Shown piece by piece: positions 26,196 to 35,555 of a stretch of DNA of 64,000 bases. The notes beneath the pieces were generated by a model, which worked only from the letters and a program-made list of their open reading frames with translations, did no database searches and was not told where the DNA came from. This DNA is from Oscillospiraceae bacterium (GTDB taxonomy: Bacteria; Bacillota; Clostridia; Oscillospirales; Oscillospiraceae). How positions within the stretch are numbered: position 1 is the first letter of the stretch; each line of letters begins with the position of its first letter. A program made the translations under genes and the position numbers. The stretch covers positions 1 through 64,000 of the forward strand of contig WRAB01000014.1 of NCBI GenBank assembly GCA_009780435.1, read 5' to 3'.

Positions 26196-27309
26196 TAAGA
26201 ACTTATATAAAGACACCTTTTCGGTGTTAAAAGCCTCAGAGGATACACTATCGGAGGTGTTGAAAATGACAACGCATAGAAAACGCATCACATCCAAGGC
26301 TCTGTTAATTGCTGCAACAGTAGCGATCCTCACAATAGCCTTAGTCGGCACTGCATTTGCCGTAAATATGTTTGGCTTGCGAGATTTAATGATCCCCCAC
26401 CCCGACCACATTTTTTCTTTTGACGAGTTTCAAGGGACTGAAGAGCAGTTTAAAGCCATGAGCCCGGATGGTACACTGGATGATTTTGCAATTCCAATGG
26501 GCGAAATGGTATTAGCTGGGTTTGCGGGCAGCCCTGAATTTGAGGCTGCAGTGGAATGGCTGAATAGAGACCGCACCATCTATATTGACGGGGTTGGTGT
26601 ACGTTGGGATCAAGAAGCTGATATTTTTGTCAATGCTGAAACCGGAACATTTTTTGCAGAGGGCATTATGACTGTAGAAAATCAAGAGACGCTTGACAGT
26701 ATACCGCCGGAGTATTTAGAAGGCTATGTAGTACGCTTGTGTGAACGCGATGATATACCCGAGGTGTATCAGTGGCATGGGGCGTCCTCTTGGGCTGATG
26801 TTGACAAAATAAACGAAATCATTGAAAGGCACGGTCTAGTTCTATACGGTGCGCTGTTCGATTATTACAATACGAATAGAAGCTGGGAAGAATTCCAAGC
26901 AAGCGTAGCAAACGGATCAATTATTGATAACTCCGGCAATAATTTTACATTGTACCCCGGCTATAGATGGGAAAGCGGCACATTCCAATTTGATGCGCAA
27001 TATGGCGACATTTGGTTTTCGCTCCGCTCCAGTCGAAAAGGGACGTTTGATACGGTGATGTTGACCAATATGGACATGAATGCGTTTTCTGATGAGTGGG
27101 CGTTTGAAAATCAGCATGGGACAACGCTTATACTTGTTCCAGGTGTGAACATGTCATTTATTATTGCAGATACGGGAACAGCCTTTATTATAGTGTCAAT
27201 CCACGCAGGCACCGAATCCAGAGTTGATTGGGAAGGTGCTACGTTACGCCTTACTCGCAGTGAGTTAGAGCATTTTGCTGATTTGATTGATTTTGGTCAG
27301 TTGAAGTAA
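26188..27309 (+). CDS. membrane-anchored anti-sigma-factor-like protein
   Basis: The 373-residue product has a cytoplasmic head of about 30 residues, one membrane helix (about 33-55, ALLIAATVAILTIALVGTAFAV) followed by the NMFGLRDLM turn seen in DUF4179-type anti-sigma proteins, and a large outside domain. A conserved zinc-binding (ZAS) motif is not visible. Overlap with the ECF sigma gene and a GGAGG site inside that gene's end support a sigma/anti-sigma pair. The extracellular part has no recognised ligand-binding motif. AT content is higher than in neighbouring operons, hinting at a separate origin. Confidence 0.75.
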   Translation: MLDKNLYKDTFSVLKASEDTLSEVLKMTTHRKRITSKALLIAATVAILTIALVGTAFAVNMFGLRDLMIPHPDHIFSFDEFQGTEEQFKAMSPDGTLDDFAIPMGEMVLAGFAGSPEFEAAVEWLNRDRTIYIDGVGVRWDQEADIFVNAETGTFFAEGIMTVENQETLDSIPPEYLEGYVVRLCERDDIPEVYQWHGASSWADVDKINEIIERHGLVLYGALFDYYNTNRSWEEFQASVANGSIIDNSGNNFTLYPGYRWESGTFQFDAQYGDIWFSLRSSRKGTFDTVMLTNMDMNAFSDEWAFENQHGTTLILVPGVNMSFIIADTGTAFIIVSIHAGTESRVDWEGATLRLTRSELEHFADLIDFGQLK

Positions 27310-27350
27310 AGCCTAACGCATTTTTCTAGTGGTTTGACTATAGTTGCAAA

Positions 27351-27392
27351 AATAAAGGTCTTGTGACGTTTTGCGTCACAAGACCTTTATTT
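27351..27392. terminator. bidirectional terminator
   Basis: AATAAAGGTCTTGTGACG (27351-27368) and its exact inverted copy (27375-27392) form a long perfect stem ending in TTTTTT, between the convergent anti-sigma gene and aspS. Confidence 0.9.
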
Positions 27393-27425
27393 TTTGTAAT
27401 TTAACGGGGCGATTGCCATCGGCCC

Positions 27426-29201
27426 TTACGCTTTCAACGCCAGACCCAACTCGTCTAAATGTTCTGTCTCCACGTTGTCGGGGCAGTCGGTCATGGGCTC
27501 GGCGGCGTCTTTTGTTTTGGGGAACGCGATGATGTCCCGCAGACTGTCGGCCCCGGCCATGAGCATGACGATCCGGTCGAATCCCAGGCCCATGCCGCCG
27601 TGGGGGGGCGGGCCGTATTGGAAGGCCTCCAGCAGGAATCCGAATTTCCGCTTGCTCTCCTCCGGGGAGAGGCCCAGGGCGTCAAAGACCCGCTGTTGGA
27701 GGGCTGCGTCTGTGATCCGGATGGAGCCGGAGGACAGCTCCACGCCGTTTAGGACCAGGTCATAGGCCTTGGCCCGGACCCGCTCTTTGTCGATCTCGAA
27801 GTAGTCCAGACACTCGTCCATGGGGGCGGTGAAGGCGTGGTGCATGGGGACAAACTCCCCGGTCTCCTCGTTTTTCTCGAAGAAGGGGAACTCCACGATC
27901 CAAAGGGGTTCCATCTGGTCGGACTGGGTAAGTCCTAACCGCTTGGCGGTCTCTGTGCGTAGGAGACCCAGTTGGCTCAAGACAGCGGAATTGGAGCCGT
28001 CGGCGATGAGAAGGATCACATCTCCAGTCTCGGCGCCGGAGACTTGGAAGATGGCGTCCATCTCCTCGTCCGTCATAAATTTTGAGAAAGAAGAGGTGGC
28101 CCCGTCGGGGGAGAGACGCACCCAGGCGATGCCCTTGCCGCCGATGCCCCGGATGTATTCGATTAACTTGTCGATCTCTTTGCGGCTCAGGGTCGAGACG
28201 GCATCTTTGGCCACAATGCCTCGGACGCCGCCGCCGGACTGAATGGCCCCGGTGAAGACGCCGAACCCGCAGTCTTTCACCGTGTCTGTCAGGTCGAAAA
28301 TCTCCATGCCGTAGCGGAGATCCGGTTTGTCGCTGCCGTAGCGGGTGATGGCCTCATTATAGGTAATCCGCTTGAAGGGGAGAGATAGCTCCCGGCCCAG
28401 GATATCTTGGAACAAGCGGGCCATATAACCCTCCACCATGTCCAATACGTCGTCCTGATCGACGAAACTCATCTCCAGGTCCACCTGAGTGAACTCCGGC
28501 TGGCGGTCGGCCCGGAGATCCTCGTCCCGGAAGCACCGGGCCAGTTGGATATAGCGGTCAAAGCCCGCCACCATGGAGAGCTGTTTGTACAACTGGGGGG
28601 ACTGGGGCAGGGCATAGAAACTGCCGGGGTGGAGCCGGGAGGGGACGAGGAAATCCCGTGCGCCCTCGGGGGTACTCCGCACCAGCATGGGGGTCTCGAT
28701 TTCCAGAAAGCCGTTTTCATAGAAGTAGTCCCGGGTCACTTTTGCCGCCTGGTGGCGCAGGAGAATATTGCGCTGTAGTTCCGGGCGGCGCAGATCGAGA
28801 TAGCGGTGCTTGAGCCGCACCAACTCCCCCGCTTTGACCTGTTCGATGATCTCAAAGGGAGGTGTCTCCGACTGGGCTAGGATCCGCAGTTCTGTGACTT
28901 GTAGCTCCACGTCCCCCGTGGGGATGTCCGGGTTCTTAGACGACCGCTCCCGCAGGATTCCACGGGCTGCCAGAACAAACTCAGAGCGGACGGATGCGGC
29001 CTTTTCAAAGACGGCCCGATCCGTCTCGTCGTCAAAGGCAAGCTGGAGGATGCCCGTCCGGTCTCGTAAATCAATAAAGATCAGGCTACCCAGATCCCGT
29101 TGCCGTTGGGTCCAGCCGCAGACGGAGAGGGTCTGACCCAACTGGGCCATCCGCGGCTCGCCGCAGTAGATGTCTCGTTTGAAGTTTGCCAGTGATTCCA
29201 T
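27426..29201 (-). CDS. aspS: aspartyl-tRNA synthetase (bacterial type)
   Basis: The 591-residue class II synthetase charges tRNA-Asp. The parts are an N-terminal OB fold (LSVCGWTQRQRDLGSLIFIDLRD), motif 2 with CFRDEDLRADRQPEFTQ, the bacterial GAD insert in the middle and motif 3 GLGFDRIVMLM near the end. Length matches bacterial-type AspRS. ATG 29201 follows AAAAGGAG. In many Firmicutes hisS and aspS are adjacent; here an MFS gene lies between them, on the same strand. Confidence 0.97.
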   Translation of the reverse strand: MESLANFKRDIYCGEPRMAQLGQTLSVCGWTQRQRDLGSLIFIDLRDRTGILQLAFDDETDRAVFEKAASVRSEFVLAARGILRERSSKNPDIPTGDVELQVTELRILAQSETPPFEIIEQVKAGELVRLKHRYLDLRRPELQRNILLRHQAAKVTRDYFYENGFLEIETPMLVRSTPEGARDFLVPSRLHPGSFYALPQSPQLYKQLSMVAGFDRYIQLARCFRDEDLRADRQPEFTQVDLEMSFVDQDDVLDMVEGYMARLFQDILGRELSLPFKRITYNEAITRYGSDKPDLRYGMEIFDLTDTVKDCGFGVFTGAIQSGGGVRGIVAKDAVSTLSRKEIDKLIEYIRGIGGKGIAWVRLSPDGATSSFSKFMTDEEMDAIFQVSGAETGDVILLIADGSNSAVLSQLGLLRTETAKRLGLTQSDQMEPLWIVEFPFFEKNEETGEFVPMHHAFTAPMDECLDYFEIDKERVRAKAYDLVLNGVELSSGSIRITDAALQQRVFDALGLSPEESKRKFGFLLEAFQYGPPPHGGMGLGFDRIVMLMAGADSLRDIIAFPKTKDAAEPMTDCPDNVETEHLDELGLALKA

Positions 29202-29264
29202 AGGTGATCGTCTCCTTTTATATTGGTCTCTAGTGTAGCATATTTTTCCTGGGGATACAACGCA

Positions 29265-30542
29265 CTACGGCATACTTTCTGCTCGTTTTGCCTCCAATGC
29301 GCGGATGTTTTCTGTACGCAGCGCACGGCTTGCCAGGGTGACAACAAATGCCACTACAAGAATTACAACAACCAGCACAAACGGCAATCTGCCGTCAAGG
29401 CCGGATAGCCAGCCGGATAAATACCCAAACGGAATTGTCACGATCAGCACCATACTGGCGAGTACGCTGTTTAACCGTGCGCGCTCTTCCGGTTCGATAA
29501 ACAGTGCCTGGATAGAGTCTCGGCGGGGCCAAACCAGCCCGTGTGCGCAGGATTCTATGAAAATGCAGACAATCAACAGCCACAGATTGCCTGACGGCAG
29601 GGCGATGAGCGCAGCATAGGCGAATATGTATAAGAAAATCCCAATCAGCATGGGGACTTTCATGCCGAATTTCGCAAGTTTAGGCTGGATAATGAATAAA
29701 AATGTAAGCATAATCCCTGAACGAATAATCGGGAAATAGGCTAGAAAATACTCCGGCATAAGTAGGTTTCTCGTGACATACAGGCCAAAAAATGTGTTTG
29801 TGATCAACGTGATAATTGTGAAAAACGCAATTGTCATCAACGCAAGGCGCATGTGCGCCGATTTGAACAATTTGCGTGCCACCCCGCCGTAACCGGAAAG
29901 CAAAGCCATGATTGACATCTGCTTTGTTTCACGAAGCCGTTCTTTGCCGACCTGGGTCTCATCTGCGTATCTGTTCAAGATGAAAAACTTTAATGTCATG
30001 GAGAAAAAGGAAAACAAATATAGGAGTCGCACGGCGAGCACAAGTCCGATTCCCTCCACTAAAAATCCGGCGAGCGGCGCAAAAAATACTGCCACAAGTC
30101 CCGATATATGTACCCACGCATAGATGTCGACCAGCTTGCTTTTCTCTGCGTCTTCGACGAGCAAACAGTTCCACGAATTTGTCGTGACCTCAGATACGCC
30201 GTTAAACAGCGCAGCCGCAGCAAACCACCAAAAATTCTGCGAAAATGCCCAGATCAGGCAGGGGATCGACCAGGAGAGGATATCAAAGATAAACGTCGCC
30301 CTTTTGCGTCCCAGCTTATCCGTAATCGCACCGCCTAAAACAGACCAAGCTGCACGTGAGAGTACAAATAACGATGCAATGACGCCAATTTGCCAATCCG
30401 ACACGCCGAGCAGCATCATATATACCGATGCAAATGGCATAAAGAGAAAAAACGGGATGCCCCACAAGGGCTCTGTATACACGCAGGCACGGGGGTTTCC
30501 CCGCAAGCCGATCAGGGTTTTGATCAATGAATGGTTTCGCAT
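29265..30542 (-). CDS. MFS transporter
   Basis: The 425-residue protein has about twelve hydrophobic segments and the MFS loop signature GGAITDKLGRKRATF after the second helix. No specificity can be deduced. The start ATG 30542 follows AAGGAG; the open frame runs 13 codons further upstream without a ribosome site. It is inserted between hisS and aspS on the same strand, an uncommon position for a transporter. Its composition is more AT-rich than the two synthetases around it, which suggests it was acquired later. Confidence 0.87.
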   Translation of the reverse strand: MRNHSLIKTLIGLRGNPRACVYTEPLWGIPFFLFMPFASVYMMLLGVSDWQIGVIASLFVLSRAAWSVLGGAITDKLGRKRATFIFDILSWSIPCLIWAFSQNFWWFAAAALFNGVSEVTTNSWNCLLVEDAEKSKLVDIYAWVHISGLVAVFFAPLAGFLVEGIGLVLAVRLLYLFSFFSMTLKFFILNRYADETQVGKERLRETKQMSIMALLSGYGGVARKLFKSAHMRLALMTIAFFTIITLITNTFFGLYVTRNLLMPEYFLAYFPIIRSGIMLTFLFIIQPKLAKFGMKVPMLIGIFLYIFAYAALIALPSGNLWLLIVCIFIESCAHGLVWPRRDSIQALFIEPEERARLNSVLASMVLIVTIPFGYLSGWLSGLDGRLPFVLVVVILVVAFVVTLASRALRTENIRALEAKRAESMP

Positions 30543-30662
30543 AAAGTTCTCCTTGGGTTTCATCAATTCTCTCCGGCACACGCGCTCCTCTAACGCACAG
30601 AAAAAGGAGCAGGGTGCCGATGCTTGTACGGGGCCCTACTCCCTTACAAATTCCAAAAGAGG

Positions 30663-32018
30663 TTACTGCCGGACGGGCGGCAACGTTTTCTGGTGTGCCA
30701 CGCCTGCGGTGAGGCCTTTGATGGCGACTTCCGGCGAGACGATCTCCTGGTCGCCGGAGACCATGTTTTTGACGGTCACTTTCCCCGCCGCCAGTTCATC
30801 CTCGCCTAAAAAGACCACGTAAGGGATGTTCAGCCGGTCGGCGTAGCCCATTTTTGCCTTGAATTTCTTTTGCTCGCCATATATTTGCGCCCGGACGCCG
30901 ACGCCCCGCAGAGCGGTGGCGAAGGAGATGGCCGGGGCCAGGTCGTCGGTCATGGGGAGGATCAGTACGTCCGCCGGGGCGGTGAGCAGGTCGTCGTTTA
31001 AATAGCCCTGTTCTTCCAATACATAGAACAGCCGGGTCAGGCCGATGGAGATGCCAACGCCGGGAAGTGGTTTATCCGTGTAGTATTCCGCCAGGTTATC
31101 GTACCGCCCGCCGGAGCAGATAGAGCCGATCTCCGGGTGGTCGGGAATGATGGTCTCATAGACGGTGCCGGTGTAGTAGTCCAGGCCCCGGGCGATGGTC
31201 AGGTCCATGGCGAAATGGGTGTCCGGTACGCCGAAATCTTCCATGTGTTTCGCCACAGTGAACAGTTCCTCGATGCCCTCGTCCAAGAGAGCATTTTTCC
31301 CGCTGTAGGCGGAGAGGGCGGCAATGGGGCTGACCCCCCGCTGGGTACAGGTGAGCAGATCCAGCAATTGATTTGCCTGGGACTGCTCCATCCCAATGTC
31401 CCGCACCAAGAGAGCCGCCGTATGTTCTTGGCCGATTTTTTCCAATTTATCCACCGTGCGCAAAATATCCCCGGCCCGCGCCGTGAGGCCCAGGGCGGCA
31501 AAGAGGCCGTTTAGCACCTTCCGGTTGTTGATCCGGATGACAAAGCGGGAGAGTCCCAGGGCCGTCAGGCTGTGATAGATCACGCCGGGGATCTCCGCCT
31601 CGTTGATGACGGCTAAACTTCCGTCACCGATAATGTCAATATCCGCCTGATAAAACTCCCGGAACCGGCCCCGCTGGGCCCGCTCTCCCCGGTAGACCTT
31701 GCCGATCTGGAACCGGCGGAAGGGAAAGGTAAGCGCCCCGTAGTGGAGGGCCACATATTTGGCCAGTGGGACAGTCAGATCAAAGCGCAGGGCCAGGTCT
31801 GTGTCGCCCTTGGTGAGCTGGTAGACCTGTTTTTCCGTCTCGCCGCCGCCCTTGGCCAAGAGCACCTCGGCGGCCTCAATAATCGGGGTGTCCAGCGGGG
31901 TGAAGCCGTAGAGGGAAAAGCTGGCCCGCAGGGCGTCGATCATCTTGTCAAACTGTACCTGCCGATCAGGTAAGAGCTCTAAAAAACCGGACAGGGTACG
32001 AGGTTTCATTTTTCCCAT
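30663..32018 (-). CDS. hisS: histidyl-tRNA synthetase
   Basis: The 451-residue class II enzyme has motif 1 around PLDTPIIEAAEVL, motif 2 YRGERAQRGRFREFYQADIDIIG, the histidine motif ARGLDYYTGTVYE and a C-terminal anticodon-binding domain (VLILPMTDDLAPAISFA onward). The intact histidine motifs and anticodon domain argue for HisRS rather than the HisZ paralogue. ATG 32018 lies nine bases after TAGGAG; an ATG at 32027 overlaps that site. A tRNA-His gene occurs in the same window at 54796-54873. No T-box is visible in the short leader. Confidence 0.95.
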   Translation of the reverse strand: MGKMKPRTLSGFLELLPDRQVQFDKMIDALRASFSLYGFTPLDTPIIEAAEVLLAKGGGETEKQVYQLTKGDTDLALRFDLTVPLAKYVALHYGALTFPFRRFQIGKVYRGERAQRGRFREFYQADIDIIGDGSLAVINEAEIPGVIYHSLTALGLSRFVIRINNRKVLNGLFAALGLTARAGDILRTVDKLEKIGQEHTAALLVRDIGMEQSQANQLLDLLTCTQRGVSPIAALSAYSGKNALLDEGIEELFTVAKHMEDFGVPDTHFAMDLTIARGLDYYTGTVYETIIPDHPEIGSICSGGRYDNLAEYYTDKPLPGVGISIGLTRLFYVLEEQGYLNDDLLTAPADVLILPMTDDLAPAISFATALRGVGVRAQIYGEQKKFKAKMGYADRLNIPYVVFLGEDELAAGKVTVKNMVSGDQEIVSPEVAIKGLTAGVAHQKTLPPVRQ

Positions 32019-32043
32019 CAAAAACATCTCCTATAACCAGTAG

Positions 32044-32062
32044 GGGCGCACAGTGTGCGCCC
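32044..32062. repeat. palindromic element GGGCGCACAGTGTGCGCCC
   Basis: A near-perfect palindrome between mgsA and hisS; a copy differing by one central base lies at 58922-58940. A second short hairpin (AGGGCGTTGCGCCCT) follows about 35 bp later. Confidence 0.6.
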
Positions 32063-32124
32063 GCAAAATGTCGAAAAAATTAAAAACGGTGCACCGAGGG
32101 CGTTGCGCCCTACGGGACGTGTCA

Positions 32125-32526
32125 CTATTTTTTGGGGTTGACAATGTCCCGCCAGTCCATGTCGCCCCGCTGGAGGCCTCGAACCAGGACTTCCGCTGTG
32201 GCCACGTTGGTGGCGAAGGGGACGTTGTATTGATCGCAGAGCCGGGCGATGTCGTCCACGTCTTTCATGGGCTCTGTCCCGTTGGGGTCACAGAAAAACA
32301 GCACCAGATCAATCTCGTTATAGGCGATTCGTGCGCCGATCTGCTGGTTGCCGCCTTGAGAGCAGGAGAGGTACAGGGTCACAGGCAGACCGGTGGCCTC
32401 TGCCACCAACCGCCCCGTGGTGTTGGTGGCGGAAATGTTGTGGTTGGATAAAATGCCGCAATATGCGATACAGAACTGAACCATCAGTTCTTTTTTTCTG
32501 TCGTGTGCCAGCAGTGCGATGTTCAT
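32125..32526 (-). CDS. mgsA: methylglyoxal synthase homologue with altered active site
   Basis: The 133-residue protein aligns along its length with MgsA, which turns dihydroxyacetone phosphate into methylglyoxal and phosphate. Conserved features are ALLAHD (His8, Asp9), NTTG, ATNVATAE and the LVLFFCDP strand. The GGDQQ loop, whose Asp71 is the catalytic base in E. coli, reads GGNQQ here (Asn60, codon AAC), and the position of His98 is Met. Activity may be lost or changed. The gene keeps the usual clostridial position behind minD. ATG 32526 follows AAAGGCGG. Confidence 0.85.
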   Translation of the reverse strand: MNIALLAHDRKKELMVQFCIAYCGILSNHNISATNTTGRLVAEATGLPVTLYLSCSQGGNQQIGARIAYNEIDLVLFFCDPNGTEPMKDVDDIARLCDQYNVPFATNVATAEVLVRGLQRGDMDWRDIVNPKK

Positions 32527-32558
32527 ACCGTCAGCCGCCTTTCCGAATGATTTATTTT

Positions 32559-33296
32559 CTACTTATATGCCAAGGGGACATCCTCCCCTGTGATCCGCTG
32601 TGCAATGTGTAAAAATGCTTTTGCCGCCTTAGCTCTGGAATAGAGGATCAGCGGGCGGAGCTGGATGGCTTCGATGATCACGGCGGCGTCCTCCGGGACG
32701 ATGCCCAAAAGGGGGACACCGACGAAATCGATCATATCGTCTACGCTGACTGTCGAGTGGGAGATGAAGCGAATCCGTGCTCGGTTCACCACCATACGGA
32801 CGTGCCGGAGACCCATTGCGTCCAGTTCCATCACTGTCTTTTGGGCATCTCGCTGGCTGGTGGCGTCGGTAGTGACCATGATCACTACCATGTCCGCCGC
32901 ATTGGCGGTGAGATAGAAGAGGTCATCCAGCCCTGCCGGTGTATCCACAAGACAGTAGTCAAACTGGGCCTTTGCCTCCTGGACGATCCGGGCTAAGGCC
33001 GCGCCGTTGATCTCTTCGGGGGCATTGCTGGGCCCGGTCAGAAGAAATAGATTTTCAATGTTTGGGTGGGCTACAGCGGCCTCCTCCAAGGGAACCCGTT
33101 CCTCCGCCACGTCTATGAGGTCGAGGGCTGTGTGATCTGTCAACCCCAGGAGCAGGTCTAGGTTGGGCAGGTTGATATCCATGTCAATGCACAGGGTCTT
33201 TTTCCCCAGTGCGGCCAGACAGGAGGCGATGGCAGAGACGGCGGTAGATTTTCCGGTTCCGCCCTTCCCCGAGGTAAACACCAAGCAGGTACCCAT
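32559..33296 (-). CDS. minD: septum site-determining protein MinD-like ATPase
   Basis: A 245-residue ParA/MinD ATPase with deviant Walker A GKGGTGKST (about 10-18), the DMDINLPNLDLLLG switch and VDTPAGLDDLF. MinD positions the division septum with MinC and binds the membrane through a C-terminal amphipathic helix. Here the chain ends at GEDVPLAYK without the usual basic, phenylalanine-rich tail, and neither minC nor minE is next to it. Start is ATG 33296, seven bases after GGAGG. It lies between pbp2 and mgsA, the common clostridial order. A related MinD/ParA role cannot be excluded. Confidence 0.85.
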   Translation of the reverse strand: MGTCLVFTSGKGGTGKSTAVSAIASCLAALGKKTLCIDMDINLPNLDLLLGLTDHTALDLIDVAEERVPLEEAAVAHPNIENLFLLTGPSNAPEEINGAALARIVQEAKAQFDYCLVDTPAGLDDLFYLTANAADMVVIMVTTDATSQRDAQKTVMELDAMGLRHVRMVVNRARIRFISHSTVSVDDMIDFVGVPLLGIVPEDAAVIIEAIQLRPLILYSRAKAAKAFLHIAQRITGEDVPLAYK

Positions 33297-33392
33297 ATCC
33301 AATCCTCCGTTCATTCGTTTTAGTATAAACAATTTGATACCGTTTTTCAAGAAGAAAGTGGAAACTTTTCGGCAAAACCTGCCGGGGATGAT

Positions 33393-35540
33393 TTACCGGA
33401 GCATTATATTCTCTAAAACAAGGCTCTGGTTGATGTGATCGCTTTGGAAGAAATGCTCTAAAATCGCGCGGGCCACAGGGATGACAGCGGAGCCGGCACC
33501 ACCCTGTTCGATGACCACGGCGATGGCGATTTGAGGGTCGTCCGCCGGGGCGTATGCCACGAAGACGCCGTCCGGGATGCGCCCTTCCCCAATCTCTACG
33601 GTTCCGGTCTTGCCCGCTACGGATACGGGGAGGCCGGCAAACTGCCCCCGTGCCGTGCCGTGGGTCACGGTACCCATCATGCCCTCTTGGATGGCGGTGA
33701 AGAAACTGTTTCGCATACCCGGCAGGTCCCGCATATCCGCCAAAATCTCCGGCTCTGGGCGATAGAGGACCTCTCTGCCGTCATAGCTACGGACTTCCCG
33801 CAGGAGCGTTGGTTGATAGAGAACACCGCCGTTGGCGATGGCGGCTGCATAGTTCGCCATCTGGATGGGCGTAAAGAGGGAGACGCCCTGCCCGATGCCG
33901 ACCTGGACAATCTGACCGTTAAAAACCGTGTCATAGCCCAATATTTGATTGAGTTCCAAAAAAGCGTCCCAGGTGGAGCGCTGGCCCGCGATCTCTCCAA
34001 ACCCGATTCCGGTTGCAGTGCCCAGGCCGAAGTGTTCGGCAAAATTGGCCATGCGCTCAATACCTAGCCAGGATGCCAGTTGGAAAAAGTAGACGTTACA
34101 GGAGTAGGCGATGGCATCCCGCATGGAAATATAGCCGTGGCGGCCCATACAGCGCGGCCTGAAGCCGTCATCGGCATATCGTTCGAAGTGGCCGCCGCAG
34201 AAGATCGTGGAGTGTTCGGTAAAATCCAGGTAATACAGGGCCGCCATGGCAGTGACCATTTTAAAGGCGGAACCGGGGGTGTATCTGCCGCCGGTGGCCC
34301 GGTTGAGCAGGGGATCGGATGAATCTTCCGCCAACTGGTCGAACAGTTCCGAATAGCGGTCGATGGGGAAGGTGGGGATACTGGCGATGGCCAAGACCTC
34401 CCCGTTTCGGGGGTCGATTGCCACCACGGCCCCACCCAGGGCCTGATCCTCGTCGGCGCCGCGGCTGGCGTTAATCTGGCGGACAGTGGAGCGCAGAGAC
34501 GCCTCGGCGGTGGTCTGCATCCCGCTATCCAACGTGGTGATTACATTGGAACCCGGCACCGGCGCTTGGATGATTTGCGCATCAATGGGCGTACCGGCGG
34601 CGGTGAGGGTTTGGCGCACTTGTCCGTTGGCCCCGTGGAGAAAGTGTTCAAAGTCCCGCTCCAGCCCCTCTTTGCCCACGTGGGCGTCTAATGGGTGGTC
34701 GGGGAAACGTTCGACCTCTTCGGCGGTGAGAGGCCCCACTCGGCCTAAGATATGGGCCGCGACGGTGGTGTTATAGCGGCGAAGGGAACTCTCTTGTACC
34801 CGGACGCCGGGGAAGCGGCGCTCCAAAATGGTGCTGATTAGCCCCACGCCCGCATCTTCGACGAAGATGTACTCGTCCATACCGATGATGAAACGCAGGC
34901 CGACCTCATAGCGGATCCCGGCAATGATCCGGGTCTCTTCCGCTGTATATTCCGCGCTGATGCGGTAGTGGTTGCGCATGAAGGCCATGAGCTGAACCGC
35001 CGTCACGTTGTCGATGGACAGTGCCTCCGGTTCCGGTGTCGGGGTGGCGGGATCGGCTCCCTCGTCCTCCGACTCTAAAACCGACATCTCCCGGATCATG
35101 TTGCGGATCCCGCGCTCGTTCTGGCGGATAAAGCGATTTAAATTGTAGGCTTGGCCCCCGGTCATGGGTGTATAGGTAAAGGGCGGGTCACTGATGGGCA
35201 GTGTATCCATGTGAGTATAGCCCATAGATCGGGTGAGGGCGACCAGATCCAAAAGTACGTCGTTGGTGCTCCCGGCGATACCGTAGTAAAGGGCCGTCCA
35301 GTCCAGCATGATATTATTGACCGACCGGTTAGAGATGAGAACAATTTCATTGCGATCCATGATCCGCCCGCGGGTGGCCTCGATTCGCGTAGTCACCAGC
35401 CGGTGATTTTCCGCATAGTTGCTCCACCGCTCCCCGTGAATCACCTGTAGATCATATAGCTCTACCACGTAAATGGCGAGGATTACAAACATAAATAGCA
35501 TAAGTGCAACGATGCGAGTTGGTTTGATTAGCTTTTTCAA
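33393..35540 (-). CDS. mrdA: penicillin-binding protein 2 (MrdA/PbpA-like transpeptidase)
   Basis: The 715-residue class B PBP cross-links peptidoglycan during elongation. It has one N-terminal membrane helix, a dimerisation domain, and a transpeptidase domain with SAFK (Ser424, Lys427), SCN and KTGT motifs, all intact. The start is TTG 35540, seven bases after AAAAAAGGAG. It lies downstream of mreC-mreD on the same strand, the usual Rod-system order. An acidic, proline-rich insert around residues 150-175 (ESEDEGADPATPTPEPEA) is unusual for PBP2. Confidence 0.93.
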   Translation of the reverse strand: MKKLIKPTRIVALMLFMFVILAIYVVELYDLQVIHGERWSNYAENHRLVTTRIEATRGRIMDRNEIVLISNRSVNNIMLDWTALYYGIAGSTNDVLLDLVALTRSMGYTHMDTLPISDPPFTYTPMTGGQAYNLNRFIRQNERGIRNMIREMSVLESEDEGADPATPTPEPEALSIDNVTAVQLMAFMRNHYRISAEYTAEETRIIAGIRYEVGLRFIIGMDEYIFVEDAGVGLISTILERRFPGVRVQESSLRRYNTTVAAHILGRVGPLTAEEVERFPDHPLDAHVGKEGLERDFEHFLHGANGQVRQTLTAAGTPIDAQIIQAPVPGSNVITTLDSGMQTTAEASLRSTVRQINASRGADEDQALGGAVVAIDPRNGEVLAIASIPTFPIDRYSELFDQLAEDSSDPLLNRATGGRYTPGSAFKMVTAMAALYYLDFTEHSTIFCGGHFERYADDGFRPRCMGRHGYISMRDAIAYSCNVYFFQLASWLGIERMANFAEHFGLGTATGIGFGEIAGQRSTWDAFLELNQILGYDTVFNGQIVQVGIGQGVSLFTPIQMANYAAAIANGGVLYQPTLLREVRSYDGREVLYRPEPEILADMRDLPGMRNSFFTAIQEGMMGTVTHGTARGQFAGLPVSVAGKTGTVEIGEGRIPDGVFVAYAPADDPQIAIAVVIEQGGAGSAVIPVARAILEHFFQSDHINQSLVLENIMLR

Positions 35541-35555
35541 AGTTGGACTCCTTTT

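Noticed and set aside
29202-29264. T-box leader before aspS, or before hisS at 32028-32124
   Set aside because: The gaps are too short and lack the conserved T-box sequence.
30124-30822. 232-codon plus-strand frame over the MFS and hisS genes
   Set aside because: It is antisense to two well-supported genes, has no ribosome site and no family features.
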